Assembly: GCA_905221125.1 (NCBI GenBank)
Contig: CAJNBY010000004.1
Location: 1-64,000, forward strand
Direction: 5' to 3'
DNA from: a bacterium
Lineage (GTDB): Bacteria > Bacillota > Bacilli > Lactobacillales > Streptococcaceae
Length of the DNA: 64,000 bases
The notes under the pieces are model-generated. The model saw only the letters and a list, made by a program, of their open reading frames with translations, made no database searches and was not told where the DNA came from. The translations under genes and the position numbers were made by a program. Shown piece by piece: positions 38,441 through 46,842 of the stretch; position 1 is the first letter of the stretch, and every line of letters begins with the position of its first letter.

Positions 38441-41400
38441 ATGAAATTCAGTAAAAAGTATATAGCAGCTGGATCAGCTGTTATCGTGTCCTTGAGCCTA
38501 TGTGCTTATGCGCTAAATCAGCACCGATCGCAGGAAAATAAGGAAAATAATCGGGTCTCATATGTGGATGGTAGTCAGTCAAGTCAGAAAACTGAAAACC
38601 TGACACCAGATCAGGTCAGCCAAAAAGAGGGAATTCAGGCTGAGCAAATTGTAATCAAAATTACAGACCAGGGCTATGTGACGTCACACGGTGACCACTA
38701 TCATTACTATAATGGGAAAGTTCCTTATGATGCCCTCTTTAGTGAAGAACTCTTGATGAAGGATCCAAACTACCAACTGAAGGATGGGGATATTGTCAAT
38801 GAGGTCAAGGGTGGTTATATTATCAAGGTCGATGGAAAATATTATGTCTACCTGAAAGATGCAGCTCATGCTGATAATGTTCGAACCAAGGATGAAATTA
38901 ATCGTCAAAAACAAGAACATATCAAAGATAATGAGAAGGTCAGCTCAGATGTTGCTGTAGCAAGGTCTCAGGGACGCTATACGACAGATGATGGTTATGT
39001 CTTTAATCCAGCTGATATCATCGAAGATACTGGTGATGCTTATATCGTTCCTCACGGAGGACACTATCACTACATTCCAAAAAATGATTTGTCTGCTAGT
39101 GAATTAGCAGCAGCCAAAGCTATTCTAGCTGGGAAAAATACGCAACCGAGTCAGTTAAGCTATTCTTCAGCAGCTAGTGACAATAACACGCAATCTGTAG
39201 CACAAGGCTCAACTAGCAAGCCAGCAAATAAAGCTGAAAATCTTCAAAGTCTTTTGAAAGAACTCTATGATTCACCTAGTGACCAACGTTACAGTGAATC
39301 AGATGGTCTGGTTTTTGACCCTGCTAAGATTATCAGCCGTACGCCAAATGGAGTTGCGATTCCGCATGGCGACCATTACCACTTTATTCCTTACAGTAAG
39401 CTCTCTGCTTTAGAAGAAAAGATTGCTAGAATGGTGCCTATCGGTGGAACTGGTTCTACAGTCTCTACAAATGAAAAACCTCATGAAGTAGCGTCTAGTT
39501 TAGGAAGTCTTTCAACTAAACCATCTACAGTGAATCATGCCTCATTGACTACAAATAAGGCTTTCTCTGCAACATCTGATGGCTATATCTTTAATCCAAA
39601 AGATATCGTTGAAGAAACAGCTACAGCTTATATCGTAAGGCATGGTGACCATTTCCATTACATTCCGAAATCGAACCCAATTGGGCAACCGACTCTTCCT
39701 AACAATGGTCTAGTAACACCTTCGCCATCTCTTCCAGTCAATCCAGGTGTTTCACATGAGGAACATGAAGAAGGTGGACACGGCTTTGATGCCAATCGGA
39801 TTATTGCTGAAGATAGTTCAGGATTTATCATGAGTCACGGCGACCACAATCATTACTTCTTCAAGAAGGATTTGACTGCTGATCAAATCAAGGCAGCGCA
39901 AGACCACTTGAAGGGTGCAAATACAGTAACACCAAGTCCAGCTCATGATGAGGATCACGAAGAAGATCATCATGGACACCATCATGATGAAGACCATGAT
40001 CACGGTTTTGATGCTAATCGTGTCATCAGTGAGGATGAACAAGGCTTTATCATGAGTCACGGCGACCACAATCATTACTTCTTTAAGAAAGATCTGACAC
40101 CTGAACAAATCAAGGCAGCGCAAGACCACTTGAAAGGTGCAAATACAGTAACACCAAGTCCAGCTCATGATGACGATCACGACGAAGATCATCATGGACA
40201 CCATCATGGTGAGGAACACGATCACGGTTTTGATGCCAATCGTGTCATAAGTGAGGATGAGCAAGGATTTGTTATGAGTCACGGTGATCACAATCATTAC
40301 TTCTTCAAGAAGGATTTGACAGCTGAACAAATCAAGGCCGCGCAGGATCATTTGAAAACCCATCATGATGCAGAGCCTGTAAAACCTCTTGCTAAAACGG
40401 TAGAGTCTTTCTCAAGAGATGCTAGCGATGAAGAAAAAATTGCTTACATTTCTAAGACCTATGGGGTTCCACTTGAAGCGATAAGAATTTCAAATGGCTT
40501 CTTTGTCTTTGGAAATCCAGACCAAGCCTACGATCCAACTCATATCCACCCCTATGCTGTTCGTAAGGAACATGTTCGTTTGCCACTCCAAACTGGAAAT
40601 CCAGAACTTGATTTCCTAAATGAACTTTACACGACTGCCTTGCGAGATGGTGTGTCTCCTTATCGTTTGCAGGTGGAAAACGGCAGTTTTGTCATTCCTC
40701 ATGGCGACCACAATCACTATATCAAGGTTCAAACCAAGGGCTATGAAGTGGCTTTGAAAAACAAGATTCCAGCCCTCCAATCCAACTATCAACCTGGAGC
40801 TTTTGATGAGAAGGCAGTCTTGGCAAAAGTAGACCAGCTTCTAGCTGAAAGTCGAAACGTCTATAAAGACGATCCAATCAAACAAAGGCAGATTGAGTTA
40901 GCCTTGGGTCAATTTACTGAAAACATGAAGAAATTGGCAACTAACTCTACAGCAGGTTATCTTGCAACCCTTGATCTCTTTGATAAGCAATATATCCATA
41001 TTGATGAAAGTGTCAAACCTGTTGAAACAAGCGCTCTAGATAAGAAATATCAGGCCTTGATTGATAAAATCAATACACTAGATACAGACTCTTATGGACT
41101 TCCTAAGAAAGACCTACTCGTTCGACTCCAAGAAGCTAAGTTAGCTAAAGATGAGGCTGGTTTAGCAGCGGTTGAATCACAACTTCAAGCTCTTCAAGAC
41201 TTTAATGACCGAACAGGGGTTACAACTGTAGAATACATCAAGTATTTCTACGAACACGTAAATGACGGTCGTTTGAGTGATGAACTTCGAAACAAAGTAG
41301 CTCAGTTGACTTGGACATTGTATCAATCTCAATCCTTCCTTAAGGCAGCAGAATTGAACAAATTATTCCCAAGCATCTATCAAGTAAAACAGGAAGTGGA

Positions 41401-42205
41401 AGAAGCTTTGAAAGCTCAGCCAACTACTGCAAAATCAAGTCATACAGTTCTAGATACTGAAAAAGTTGATAATCAAAGTGCCAAGACAGCTATTTATGGC
41501 TTCTTGAAAGAATTGTATGGAGACTTTATGCCTGAAGAGCATGTCAATCATGTTAGCAAGGAACAAATAGAAAGTCTTTTGAGCAAGGCAACTCAACTCT
41601 TGGAACAAATCCAAGAAGAAGGAATCAGACAATCCTTGGCAGAAGAAGTAGAAAATCTCAAAGCTGCTACAAACAAGGCTGATGCAGATTTGGATGAAGT
41701 AAACAGTCAGGTGAAAGATGTCTTGACTCGTATCACAGGCGCCCTTCAACAAGAGAAGGAAAATGCTGAGCAAGATCCTCAGACGCTTGTACTCTATCAA
41801 AAACTTTACGATATCCTCATGTCACTTCACGCTTATTTAGAAAACAATAAGGGTTCTGATGAGGAGTTTGATAAGGTGGATGCTCTACTAGATCAACTTT
41901 CTGCTAAGAGTAAAGATAAAGCTGCTTTACTTGAATTGACAAAAGCTATTCTGGTCTTGAATCAAGAAATTAAGTCAAAATCAAGTGCGAGTGAAGAAGC
42001 AACTCCAGCAACAAATGCCGAGGCAAATGGTGATAAGGCCAGTGTTGAGAACCAACCTAACGCAGCTACAGAATCTAACAGTGAAACTGCCGGCGACGAA
42101 AACAAACCGAGCAAGGCAACAGATTCTAAACCTGCTGAACCAGCTTCAGAAAAGGAAACAACAGAATCTGCAACAGGTACTGGAAATCAAGCAAAACCAG
42201 CATAA
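38441..42205 (+). CDS. phtE: Histidine triad surface protein, PhtE-like N-terminus with Pht A/B/D-type C-terminus
   Basis: 1254 residues; pneumococcal PhtE is about 1040. Signal-like N-terminus MKFSKKYIAAGSAVIVSLSLCAYAL. Eight triads: HGDHYH, HGGHYH, HGDHYH, HGDHFH, three HGDHNH in a 74-residue tandem repeat, and HGDHNH. The tandem region (about residues 447-640) includes linkers of nearly pure His/Asp/Glu (DHHGHHHDEDHDHG), likely extra metal-binding sites. The C-terminal half (from about 660: ISKTYGVPLEAIRISNGFF, in parts) is helical and resembles PhtA/PhtB rather than PhtE. The gene name rests on position and the FDANRIIAED-type modules and is uncertain. Own zinc-regulated promoter; Shine-Dalgarno GAGGGA. 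Confidence 0.85.
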   Translation: MKFSKKYIAAGSAVIVSLSLCAYALNQHRSQENKENNRVSYVDGSQSSQKTENLTPDQVSQKEGIQAEQIVIKITDQGYVTSHGDHYHYYNGKVPYDALFSEELLMKDPNYQLKDGDIVNEVKGGYIIKVDGKYYVYLKDAAHADNVRTKDEINRQKQEHIKDNEKVSSDVAVARSQGRYTTDDGYVFNPADIIEDTGDAYIVPHGGHYHYIPKNDLSASELAAAKAILAGKNTQPSQLSYSSAASDNNTQSVAQGSTSKPANKAENLQSLLKELYDSPSDQRYSESDGLVFDPAKIISRTPNGVAIPHGDHYHFIPYSKLSALEEKIARMVPIGGTGSTVSTNEKPHEVASSLGSLSTKPSTVNHASLTTNKAFSATSDGYIFNPKDIVEETATAYIVRHGDHFHYIPKSNPIGQPTLPNNGLVTPSPSLPVNPGVSHEEHEEGGHGFDANRIIAEDSSGFIMSHGDHNHYFFKKDLTADQIKAAQDHLKGANTVTPSPAHDEDHEEDHHGHHHDEDHDHGFDANRVISEDEQGFIMSHGDHNHYFFKKDLTPEQIKAAQDHLKGANTVTPSPAHDDDHDEDHHGHHHGEEHDHGFDANRVISEDEQGFVMSHGDHNHYFFKKDLTAEQIKAAQDHLKTHHDAEPVKPLAKTVESFSRDASDEEKIAYISKTYGVPLEAIRISNGFFVFGNPDQAYDPTHIHPYAVRKEHVRLPLQTGNPELDFLNELYTTALRDGVSPYRLQVENGSFVIPHGDHNHYIKVQTKGYEVALKNKIPALQSNYQPGAFDEKAVLAKVDQLLAESRNVYKDDPIKQRQIELALGQFTENMKKLATNSTAGYLATLDLFDKQYIHIDESVKPVETSALDKKYQALIDKINTLDTDSYGLPKKDLLVRLQEAKLAKDEAGLAAVESQLQALQDFNDRTGVTTVEYIKYFYEHVNDGRLSDELRNKVAQLTWTLYQSQSFLKAAELNKLFPSIYQVKQEVEEALKAQPTTAKSSHTVLDTEKVDNQSAKTAIYGFLKELYGDFMPEEHVNHVSKEQIESLLSKATQLLEQIQEEGIRQSLAEEVENLKAATNKADADLDEVNSQVKDVLTRITGALQQEKENAEQDPQTLVLYQKLYDILMSLHAYLENNKGSDEEFDKVDALLDQLSAKSKDKAALLELTKAILVLNQEIKSKSSASEEATPATNAEANGDKASVENQPNAATESNSETAGDENKPSKATDSKPAEPASEKETTESATGTGNQAKPA
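39782..40365 (+). repeat. 222-bp tandem repeat, about 2.6 copies, in the second pht gene
   Basis: The string ggcttttgat/ggttttgat-gccaatcg recurs at about 39782, 40004 and 40226, an exact 222-bp (74-codon) period. Each unit encodes HGFDANR(I/V)I, the HGDHNHYFFKKDL triad and AAQDHLKGANTVTPSPAHD. The third unit is incomplete. The near-identical DNA is a likely site of copy-number variation. Confidence 0.92.
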
Positions 42206-42210
42206 TAAAA

Positions 42211-42245
42211 AGAAAGGCGAAGTAGCTGAGCTACCTCGTCTTTTA
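42211..42245. terminator. Bidirectional terminator between phtE and pepT
   Basis: AAAGGCGAAGTAGCT-g-AGCTACCTCGTCTTT hairpin with A-run and T-run; it overlaps the pepT stop codon. Confidence 0.9.
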
Positions 42246-43466
42246 GTCTTTATAAGCGACGATACCAATGATGGTATCAACTGCACTTTCCATGGTCTGA
42301 AGGCTAACGTATTCAAAACGACCGTGCATATTCTCGCCACCAGCAAAGATATTAGGGGTTGGGATTCCCATAAAGGAAATCTTAGAGCCGTCTGTCCCTC
42401 CACGGATTGGTTCAATAATAGGCGTGATACCTAAATCTTCCATAACGGCCTTAGCAATGGTAATTGGAGTCATATCTTTTTCAATGACTTCTTTCATATT
42501 GTAGTACTGGTCTGTCAAGTTTAGGGTGACACGGTCGCTCCCAAGTTCTTCATTCATCTTATCAGTGATAGACTGCATAGCTGCTTTACGCGCTTCAAAG
42601 GCATCTTTTTCAAAATCGCGAATGATGTAGCTTGCACGCGCCTCCTCGACACTACCAGTCACATCCATAAGATGATAGAAACCTTGGTAACCTTCTGTTA
42701 ACTCAGGTCGGTCATTTTCTGGAAGTTGATTGTGAAAATCAATTGCTAGCTGAAGGGCGTTGACCATCTGACCTTTGGCAGTACCAGGATGGACATTGCG
42801 TCCTTGGAAATGCAATTCAGCACCAGCTGCTGAGAAGGTCTCGTACTGAAGTTCACCTAGTGGGCCACCATCAACTGTGTAGGCAAAATCAACATCAAAA
42901 TCTTCTGCATCAAATTTATTAGCACCAACACCGATTTCTTCATCTGGACCAAAACCAACACGAATCTCACAGTGTTTGATTTCAGGGTGAGCAGTTAGAT
43001 ATTCAATAGCAGTCATAATTTCAGCAATCCCTGACTTGTCATCAGCACCTAGCAAGGTTGTTCCATCGGTTGTGATGAGCGTTCGTCCTGGATATTTTTC
43101 AAGACTCTTAAAGTCAGCTGGATCGAGTTTGAAACCAGAATTTCCAAGTTCAATCACACCACCATCGTAGTTTTCAATTACCTGGGGATTAACTCCTTCG
43201 GCATTAAAGTCAGCAGTATCCATGTGGGAGATGAAGCCAATCTTTCGTGTTAAAGATGAATCATTGGCTGGCAAGGTACCAATCGCAAAACCATTTGGAA
43301 GGTAGTAGACGTTTTGCAGTCCGACACGTTTCATTTCAGGGATAAGAACATTGGTTGCAAAGTCAACCTGACTCTGCGTACTTGGAGTAGTAGTAGAGTG
43401 TTCATCAGAGCGCGTGTTAATCTTAACGTAGGTTAAGAAGCGGTCCAAGAGATTTGGATAAGTCAT
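42243..43466 (-). CDS. pepT: Peptidase T (tripeptide aminopeptidase)
   Basis: 407 residues, M20 metallopeptidase. It releases the N-terminal residue from tripeptides imported by peptide transporters. Metal and catalytic motifs: [35 protein letters not shown] and [11 protein letters not shown], with the dimerisation insert between. AAGGAG precedes the ATG and an extended -10 (TGA TACAAT on the minus strand) lies upstream. Divergent from hemH across 153 bp. Confidence 0.96.
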   Translation of the reverse strand: MTYPNLLDRFLTYVKINTRSDEHSTTTPSTQSQVDFATNVLIPEMKRVGLQNVYYLPNGFAIGTLPANDSSLTRKIGFISHMDTADFNAEGVNPQVIENYDGGVIELGNSGFKLDPADFKSLEKYPGRTLITTDGTTLLGADDKSGIAEIMTAIEYLTAHPEIKHCEIRVGFGPDEEIGVGANKFDAEDFDVDFAYTVDGGPLGELQYETFSAAGAELHFQGRNVHPGTAKGQMVNALQLAIDFHNQLPENDRPELTEGYQGFYHLMDVTGSVEEARASYIIRDFEKDAFEARKAAMQSITDKMNEELGSDRVTLNLTDQYYNMKEVIEKDMTPITIAKAVMEDLGITPIIEPIRGGTDGSKISFMGIPTPNIFAGGENMHGRFEYVSLQTMESAVDTIIGIVAYKD

Positions 43467-43619
43467 AAAAAACTCCTTTTGAATTTATTTTTTCCATTGT
43501 ATCATAGAAAAGAGAGAAAAACAAAACACAGAAGTTCGGGAAATTCCCTATGTTAGCGTTTACTTATTAATGGATAAATGATAAAATAAACTTGATCAAA
43601 ATATCACAAGGAAGCAGTT

Positions 43620-44714
43620 ATGAAAAAAGCAATTTTAATGATGACATTCGGTTCGCCAGAAGAGATTACATTTGAAGGTGTAGCTGATTTTTTCACAAAT
43701 ATTCGTCGTGGAGTGAGACCTCAAGACCACGAGATTCAAACACTCTATGATAATTATGTACTTATTGGAGGCACGCCGCTGCAAAAAATTACCCGAGAAG
43801 AGGTTGCCTTGGTAGAAGCTAGGCTGGGGAATGATTATAGTGTTTATTTTGCTAATAAGTTTTCCAAACCCTTTATTCCAGATGTTATTGGTCAGATGGA
43901 AGCAGACGGAATTGAGCAGTGTATTTGCTTGATTTTGGAGCCTCATTATTCTTTTTACTCTGTCATGGGCTATGAGAAATTTTTAGAAAGCAAACAAATT
44001 CAATTTTTAGTTATTAAGGACTGGTATCAAGAAGAAGCGCTCTTAAACTATTGGGCAGATGAAATTGGTAAAATTTTAAAAGAAGAAGTAAAGCAGGATA
44101 GCTTTAAAGTCATCTTTTCAGCCCATAGTGTGCCCATTTTTGCCTTGGATTTTGGTGACCCATATATCGACCAAATTTTTGAAAATAGCAAGCTAGTCGC
44201 TGAAAAACTAGGCTTGAGTTCTGAGCAATATACTAACACTTGGCAGAGTGAAAGTGATATCGGGATTCCATGGATTAAGCCAGATGTTTTAGAGTATCTC
44301 AGAGAACAGACAGAACATCCAGACCATTATATTTTTGTACCTATTAGTTTCATCAGTGAGCATATTGAGGTATTGTTTGACAACGATGTGGAATGTTATG
44401 ACTTATGTCAGGAATTTGGGGTAAACTACCATCGTCCACCAATGCCAAATACGGATTCTCGTTTGATTGATGCTTTGGTCAATACAGTTAGAGTCAATGA
44501 AAATCAAGAATTTAAGGAATTTCTTCCAGAAGAAGAAACCTTTGATGAGTTAGTTCCTTCAGACGAGACTAAAAACATTTTGGCCGAATCTCAAGATTTA
44601 CAAATGCCAGAATTTGTGAAAAAACTGATTGAGAAAAAAGGTCGGGAAAATGTTAAGATGCCTTATCTTATCAAGAAAATGCTCGAGAAAGCAGGTAAGT
44701 TACCAAAAGAGTAA
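43620..44714 (+). CDS. hemH: Ferrochelatase (HemH)
   Basis: 364 residues, class II chelatase fold. MMTFGSPEE at the N-terminus, FSAHSVPIF with the metal-binding His, and [14 protein letters not shown] with the catalytic Glu/His region. In Firmicutes this enzyme inserts iron into coproporphyrin III. No other haem biosynthesis gene is in the window and streptococci generally lack the pathway, so the physiological substrate is unclear (see findings). It has an unusually long C-terminal tail (about 300-364) of charged residues ending [13 protein letters not shown]. Shine-Dalgarno AAGGAAG. Confidence 0.9.
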   Translation: MKKAILMMTFGSPEEITFEGVADFFTNIRRGVRPQDHEIQTLYDNYVLIGGTPLQKITREEVALVEARLGNDYSVYFANKFSKPFIPDVIGQMEADGIEQCICLILEPHYSFYSVMGYEKFLESKQIQFLVIKDWYQEEALLNYWADEIGKILKEEVKQDSFKVIFSAHSVPIFALDFGDPYIDQIFENSKLVAEKLGLSSEQYTNTWQSESDIGIPWIKPDVLEYLREQTEHPDHYIFVPISFISEHIEVLFDNDVECYDLCQEFGVNYHRPPMPNTDSRLIDALVNTVRVNENQEFKEFLPEEETFDELVPSDETKNILAESQDLQMPEFVKKLIEKKGRENVKMPYLIKKMLEKAGKLPKE

Positions 44715-44715
44715 A

Positions 44716-44750
44716 GAAAAAGGATTTAGCTTTGTGCTAGATCCTTTTAA
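44716..44750. terminator. Bidirectional terminator between hemH and mscL
   Basis: AAAAGGATTTAGC-tttgt-GCTAGATCCTTTT hairpin with runs of A and T at its ends, between convergent genes. Confidence 0.9.
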
Positions 44751-44754
44751 ACGA

Positions 44755-45141
44755 TTATTTTTTCTCAAGAAGGGCTTTGATTTCTTGAAGTACTTCCAAC
44801 TCAGTTGGAGCAGCTGGAGCTTCCTCAGCAGCTTCTTCTTTCTTAGTAAGGCTTTGAGCTTTTTCGATACCTTTGATAACAAAGAAGAGAACAGTACCGA
44901 TAACTAGGAAGTTGATGACAGCGCTCAAGAATTTACCATATGTAACACCATTCCAAGCAAGCTCAGCGATGTTTTGTACTTTCGCAGCTTCCAAGGCTGG
45001 ATTCAAAATAAGTGGAGTGATGATATCGTTAACAAGTGATGTAACGATTGCACCAAAAGCAGAGGCAATGATCACACCGACAGCAAGGTCAACAACATTA
45101 CCACGAAGCAAAAATGATTTAAGATCTTTTAACATTTTCAT
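44755..45141 (-). CDS. mscL: Large-conductance mechanosensitive channel
   Basis: 128 residues. Two membrane helices: the pore-lining helix FLLRGNVVDLAVGVIIASAFGAIV (in parts: GNVVDLAVGVII) near the start and a second at about 70-95 (FLVIGTVLFFVIKGI), then a charged C-terminal bundle. It opens under membrane tension to release osmolytes after hypo-osmotic shock. The start could be this ATG (GAAAGGA upstream) or the one two codons later, MLKDLKSF, which is the usual annotated start. Confidence 0.95.
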   Translation of the reverse strand: MKMLKDLKSFLLRGNVVDLAVGVIIASAFGAIVTSLVNDIITPLILNPALEAAKVQNIAELAWNGVTYGKFLSAVINFLVIGTVLFFVIKGIEKAQSLTKKEEAAEEAPAAPTELEVLQEIKALLEKK

Positions 45142-45217
45142 AATTTCCTTTCAAAAAAAGTTTATAATTCATTATATATTAATTAAGAAAAGCTTGCAAG
45201 ATATATGCTCAGAAATT

Positions 45218-45649
45218 TTATTTTTTAAAAATAAAAACCTTACTAAAAATATAATTAAGAATAATTATCAATATTTGAGCAAGTATTGTTTCGATTGCAT
45301 TGATTTTGTCAAGATTACCGTTTACGAACTGACCAATAATATTAGGAAACTGGGTTACAAACAGAAAAGTAAGGAGCAAGTCTAATAGAAAGGTAGAAAG
45401 GCGGGCAAGAGAAAATTTCACTAAACGTCTTGGCCAATTCTGCCTAGCTTGCTTAAATACAATCCTATCATTTGTGATAAAGGCAAAGAGGATACCAATA
45501 ATATTTGCCAAGGTCGTAGCAAGAAGTTCCTGATGACTTAGTTGATAAATGACTAGTCGTGTGAGAATCGAAACTAGAGTTGTTGCAAGGCCAAAGAAGA
45601 GATAGGATAAAATTTCATTGTTAAAAAATTTTTGAATAGGAATTTTCAT
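45218..45649 (-). CDS. GtrA family membrane protein
   Basis: 143 residues with four predicted membrane helices and the GtrA-like features YLFFGLATTLVSILTR near the N-terminus and FITNDRIVFKQ after helix 2. GtrA proteins are thought to flip undecaprenyl-linked sugars for wall polysaccharide or teichoic acid decoration. No glycosyltransferase partner is adjacent, so its specific pathway is unknown. The start has no Shine-Dalgarno and is six bases behind an extended -10 (leaderless prediction). Divergent from queT. Confidence 0.83.
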   Translation of the reverse strand: MKIPIQKFFNNEILSYLFFGLATTLVSILTRLVIYQLSHQELLATTLANIIGILFAFITNDRIVFKQARQNWPRRLVKFSLARLSTFLLDLLLTFLFVTQFPNIIGQFVNGNLDKINAIETILAQILIIILNYIFSKVFIFKK

Positions 45650-45664
45650 GGTTTAAGTATAGCA
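45650..45664 (-). promoter_or_regulatory. Extended -10 promoter of gtrA, predicted leaderless
   Basis: Minus strand: TGC TATACT TAAACC then ATG (45649). Six bases between hexamer and start codon. Confidence 0.65.
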
Positions 45665-45679
45665 TAAAGCAGGCTATTG

Positions 45680-45688
45680 TGCTATACT
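45680..45688 (+). promoter_or_regulatory. Extended -10 promoter of the queT transcript
   Basis: TGC TATACT (45680-45688), giving a transcript start near 45695, 16 nt before the riboswitch. It stands back to back with the gtrA -10. Confidence 0.65.
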
Positions 45689-45710
45689 AGTAAGGTTGAA
45701 TAAAGCAACC

Positions 45711-45768
45711 CTTGGTGCTTAGCTTCTTTCACCAAGCATATTACACGCGGATAACCCGCTAAAGGAGA
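45711..45768 (+). ncRNA. preQ1-II riboswitch (COG4708 motif)
   Basis: Stem CTTGGTG / CACCAAG (loop ...cttcttt), then CATATTACAC, stem GCGG-ATAAC-CCGC and the Shine-Dalgarno AAAGGAG. CTTCTTT in the first loop can pair with AAAGGAG as the pseudoknot that hides the ribosome site when preQ1 is bound. Sequence and position match the class described upstream of this gene in streptococci. Confidence 0.95.
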
Positions 45769-45772
45769 AAAG

Positions 45773-46282
45773 ATGAAAAAATTAACTATTCGTGATGTAG
45801 CAGATATTGCAATCGTTGCTGCAATCTATGTCGTTTTGACTGTTACACCGCCTCTAAATGCCATCAGCTATGGTGCTTATCAGTTCCGTATTTCAGAAAT
45901 GATGAACTTTATGGCTTTTTACAATCCTAAGTACATCATCGGAGTTACCATCGGTTGTATGATTGCTAATTTCTTTAGCTTCGGACTTCTAGATGTCTTT
46001 GTTGGTGGTGGATCAACCTTGGTATTCCTTAGTCTAGGTGTTTGGCTTTTTGCAAAATACAGCAAAGATTACCTCTTTAATGGATTCATTCGAAAAGATC
46101 ATTTCTTCTTTTCAATCCTCTTTTCAATTTCCATGTTTACCATCGCTGCAGAGTTGAATATTGTAGCGCAATTACCATTTTTCCTTACTTGGTTTACAAC
46201 AGGAGTTGGTGAATTTGCTTCATTGATTATTGGAGCGATTATTATTGGTAAAATTGGCCGTCGAATCGATTTAAGCAAATAG
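45773..46282 (+). CDS. queT: Queuosine precursor ECF transporter S component
   Basis: 169 residues, about five to six membrane helices, COG4708/QueT family: TPPLNAISYGAYQFRISEMMNF (in parts: AISYGAYQFRISE) in the N-terminal third. It is the substrate-binding subunit of an energy-coupling-factor importer for the queuosine precursor preQ1; the shared EcfA/EcfA'/EcfT module is not in the window. The preQ1-II riboswitch directly upstream strongly supports the substrate. Terminator follows. Confidence 0.95.
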   Translation: MKKLTIRDVADIAIVAAIYVVLTVTPPLNAISYGAYQFRISEMMNFMAFYNPKYIIGVTIGCMIANFFSFGLLDVFVGGGSTLVFLSLGVWLFAKYSKDYLFNGFIRKDHFFFSILFSISMFTIAAELNIVAQLPFFLTWFTTGVGEFASLIIGAIIIGKIGRRIDLSK

Positions 46283-46289
46283 AATTAGA

Positions 46290-46320
46290 CAAGCTGGGTA
46301 GTCATTACCTGGCTTTTTCT
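46290..46320 (+). terminator. Terminator of queT
   Basis: AAGCTGGGTA-gtcat-TACCTGGCTTTTT hairpin and T-run. Confidence 0.88.
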
Positions 46321-46342
46321 TATGGAAAATTTCTAAGGAAAC

Positions 46343-46371
46343 TTGACAAGTTTTTCTAACTATAGTATACT
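46343..46371 (+). promoter_or_regulatory. tRNA-Thr promoter
   Basis: TTGACA (46343-46348), 17-bp spacer, TATACT (46366-46371), close to perfect consensus as expected for a stable-RNA gene. Confidence 0.85.
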
Positions 46372-46381
46372 TTTTAAGTAA

Positions 46382-46454
46382 GCTGATTTAGCTCAGTTGG
46401 CAGAGCGCATCCATGGTAAGGATGAGGTCGCCGGTTCAATCCCGGCAATTAGCA
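46382..46454 (+). tRNA. tRNA-Thr (GGT anticodon)
   Basis: 73 nt fold as a cloverleaf: acceptor GCTGATT/AATTAGC, D-arm GCTC/GAGC, anticodon stem CATCC/GGATG with loop ATGGTAA (anticodon GGT, threonine ACC/ACT), T-arm GCCGG/CCGGC with TTCAATC. CCA is not encoded. A single gene with its own promoter and terminator. Confidence 0.96.
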
Positions 46455-46467
46455 TGAAATAGACAGA

Positions 46468-46496
46468 AAAGCCCTTGATTTAAAAGGGTTTTTGTT
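46468..46496 (+). terminator. Terminator of tRNA-Thr
   Basis: AAAAGCCCTT / AAAGGGTTTTT hairpin with a T-run, 14 nt after the tRNA. Confidence 0.85.
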
Positions 46497-46566
46497 ATGT
46501 TTGCCCCAAATTTTTCAAAGATGTTTCTTATGCACATGTGTAAATAAAATCAAAGAGTTTTGTCTG

Positions 46567-46595
46567 TTGACAAAAGTCATTCTCTTTAGTAGAAT
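46567..46595 (+). promoter_or_regulatory. Promoter of the asd RNA
   Basis: TTGACA (46567-46572), 17-bp spacer, TAGAAT (46590-46595), start expected near 46602. Confidence 0.8.
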
Positions 46596-46601
46596 AGTAG
46601 A

Positions 46602-46747
46602 TGCGATGAGTCGATAGGTAGTCTTCGGGCTACTATTGAGCATAAGGAGGTCATAACGCAGGAGCGGACCTTGATGAGTTGTGTGAACCTGCTCATCACA
46701 TGAAGATGCCTCTTAGTCCCTGGTCTAGCGACCGGGGATTTTTATTT
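46602..46747 (+). ncRNA. asd RNA motif (Streptococcus small RNA)
   Basis: A structured segment between a strong promoter and a terminator, directly upstream of asd. Hairpins visible include GTAGTCttcgGGCTAC-like, GATGAGttgtgtgaacctGCTCATC and the terminal CCCTGGTC-tagc-GACCGGGG with TTTTTATTTT. Position and features agree with the asd RNA motif reported upstream of asd in streptococci. Because a full terminator ends it, it probably acts as, or gives rise to, a small RNA of about 145 nt; read-through into asd may be a minor product. The assignment is from memory of the motif, not a covariance search. Confidence 0.75.
46717..46747 (+). terminator. Terminator at the 3' end of the asd RNA
   Basis: An 8-bp GC-rich stem CCCTGGTC / GACCGGGG with tetraloop tagc, followed by a T-rich tail. 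Confidence 0.88.
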
Positions 46748-46842
46748 TCCAAAAAATGATGAAAAAGCTTTGCAATTCATGGAAAAAGTAGTATAATACA
46801 TCTATTATAGAAATTTTTAGAAAATTCCGAAAGAGGTTACTT

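Noticed and set aside
39818..40366. 182-codon open frame on the minus strand
   Set aside because: It is the antisense shadow of the 222-bp pht repeats; three-fold repetition keeps it open, and no start signal supports it.
43551..43564. cre-like TGTTAGCGTTTACT between pepT and hemH
   Set aside because: 12/14 match, but no clear promoter relation and no metabolic reason; kept only as a note.
46602..46747. Lysine riboswitch or T-box upstream of asd
   Set aside because: No T-box sequence and none of the lysine-riboswitch core motifs; the asd RNA motif fits better.
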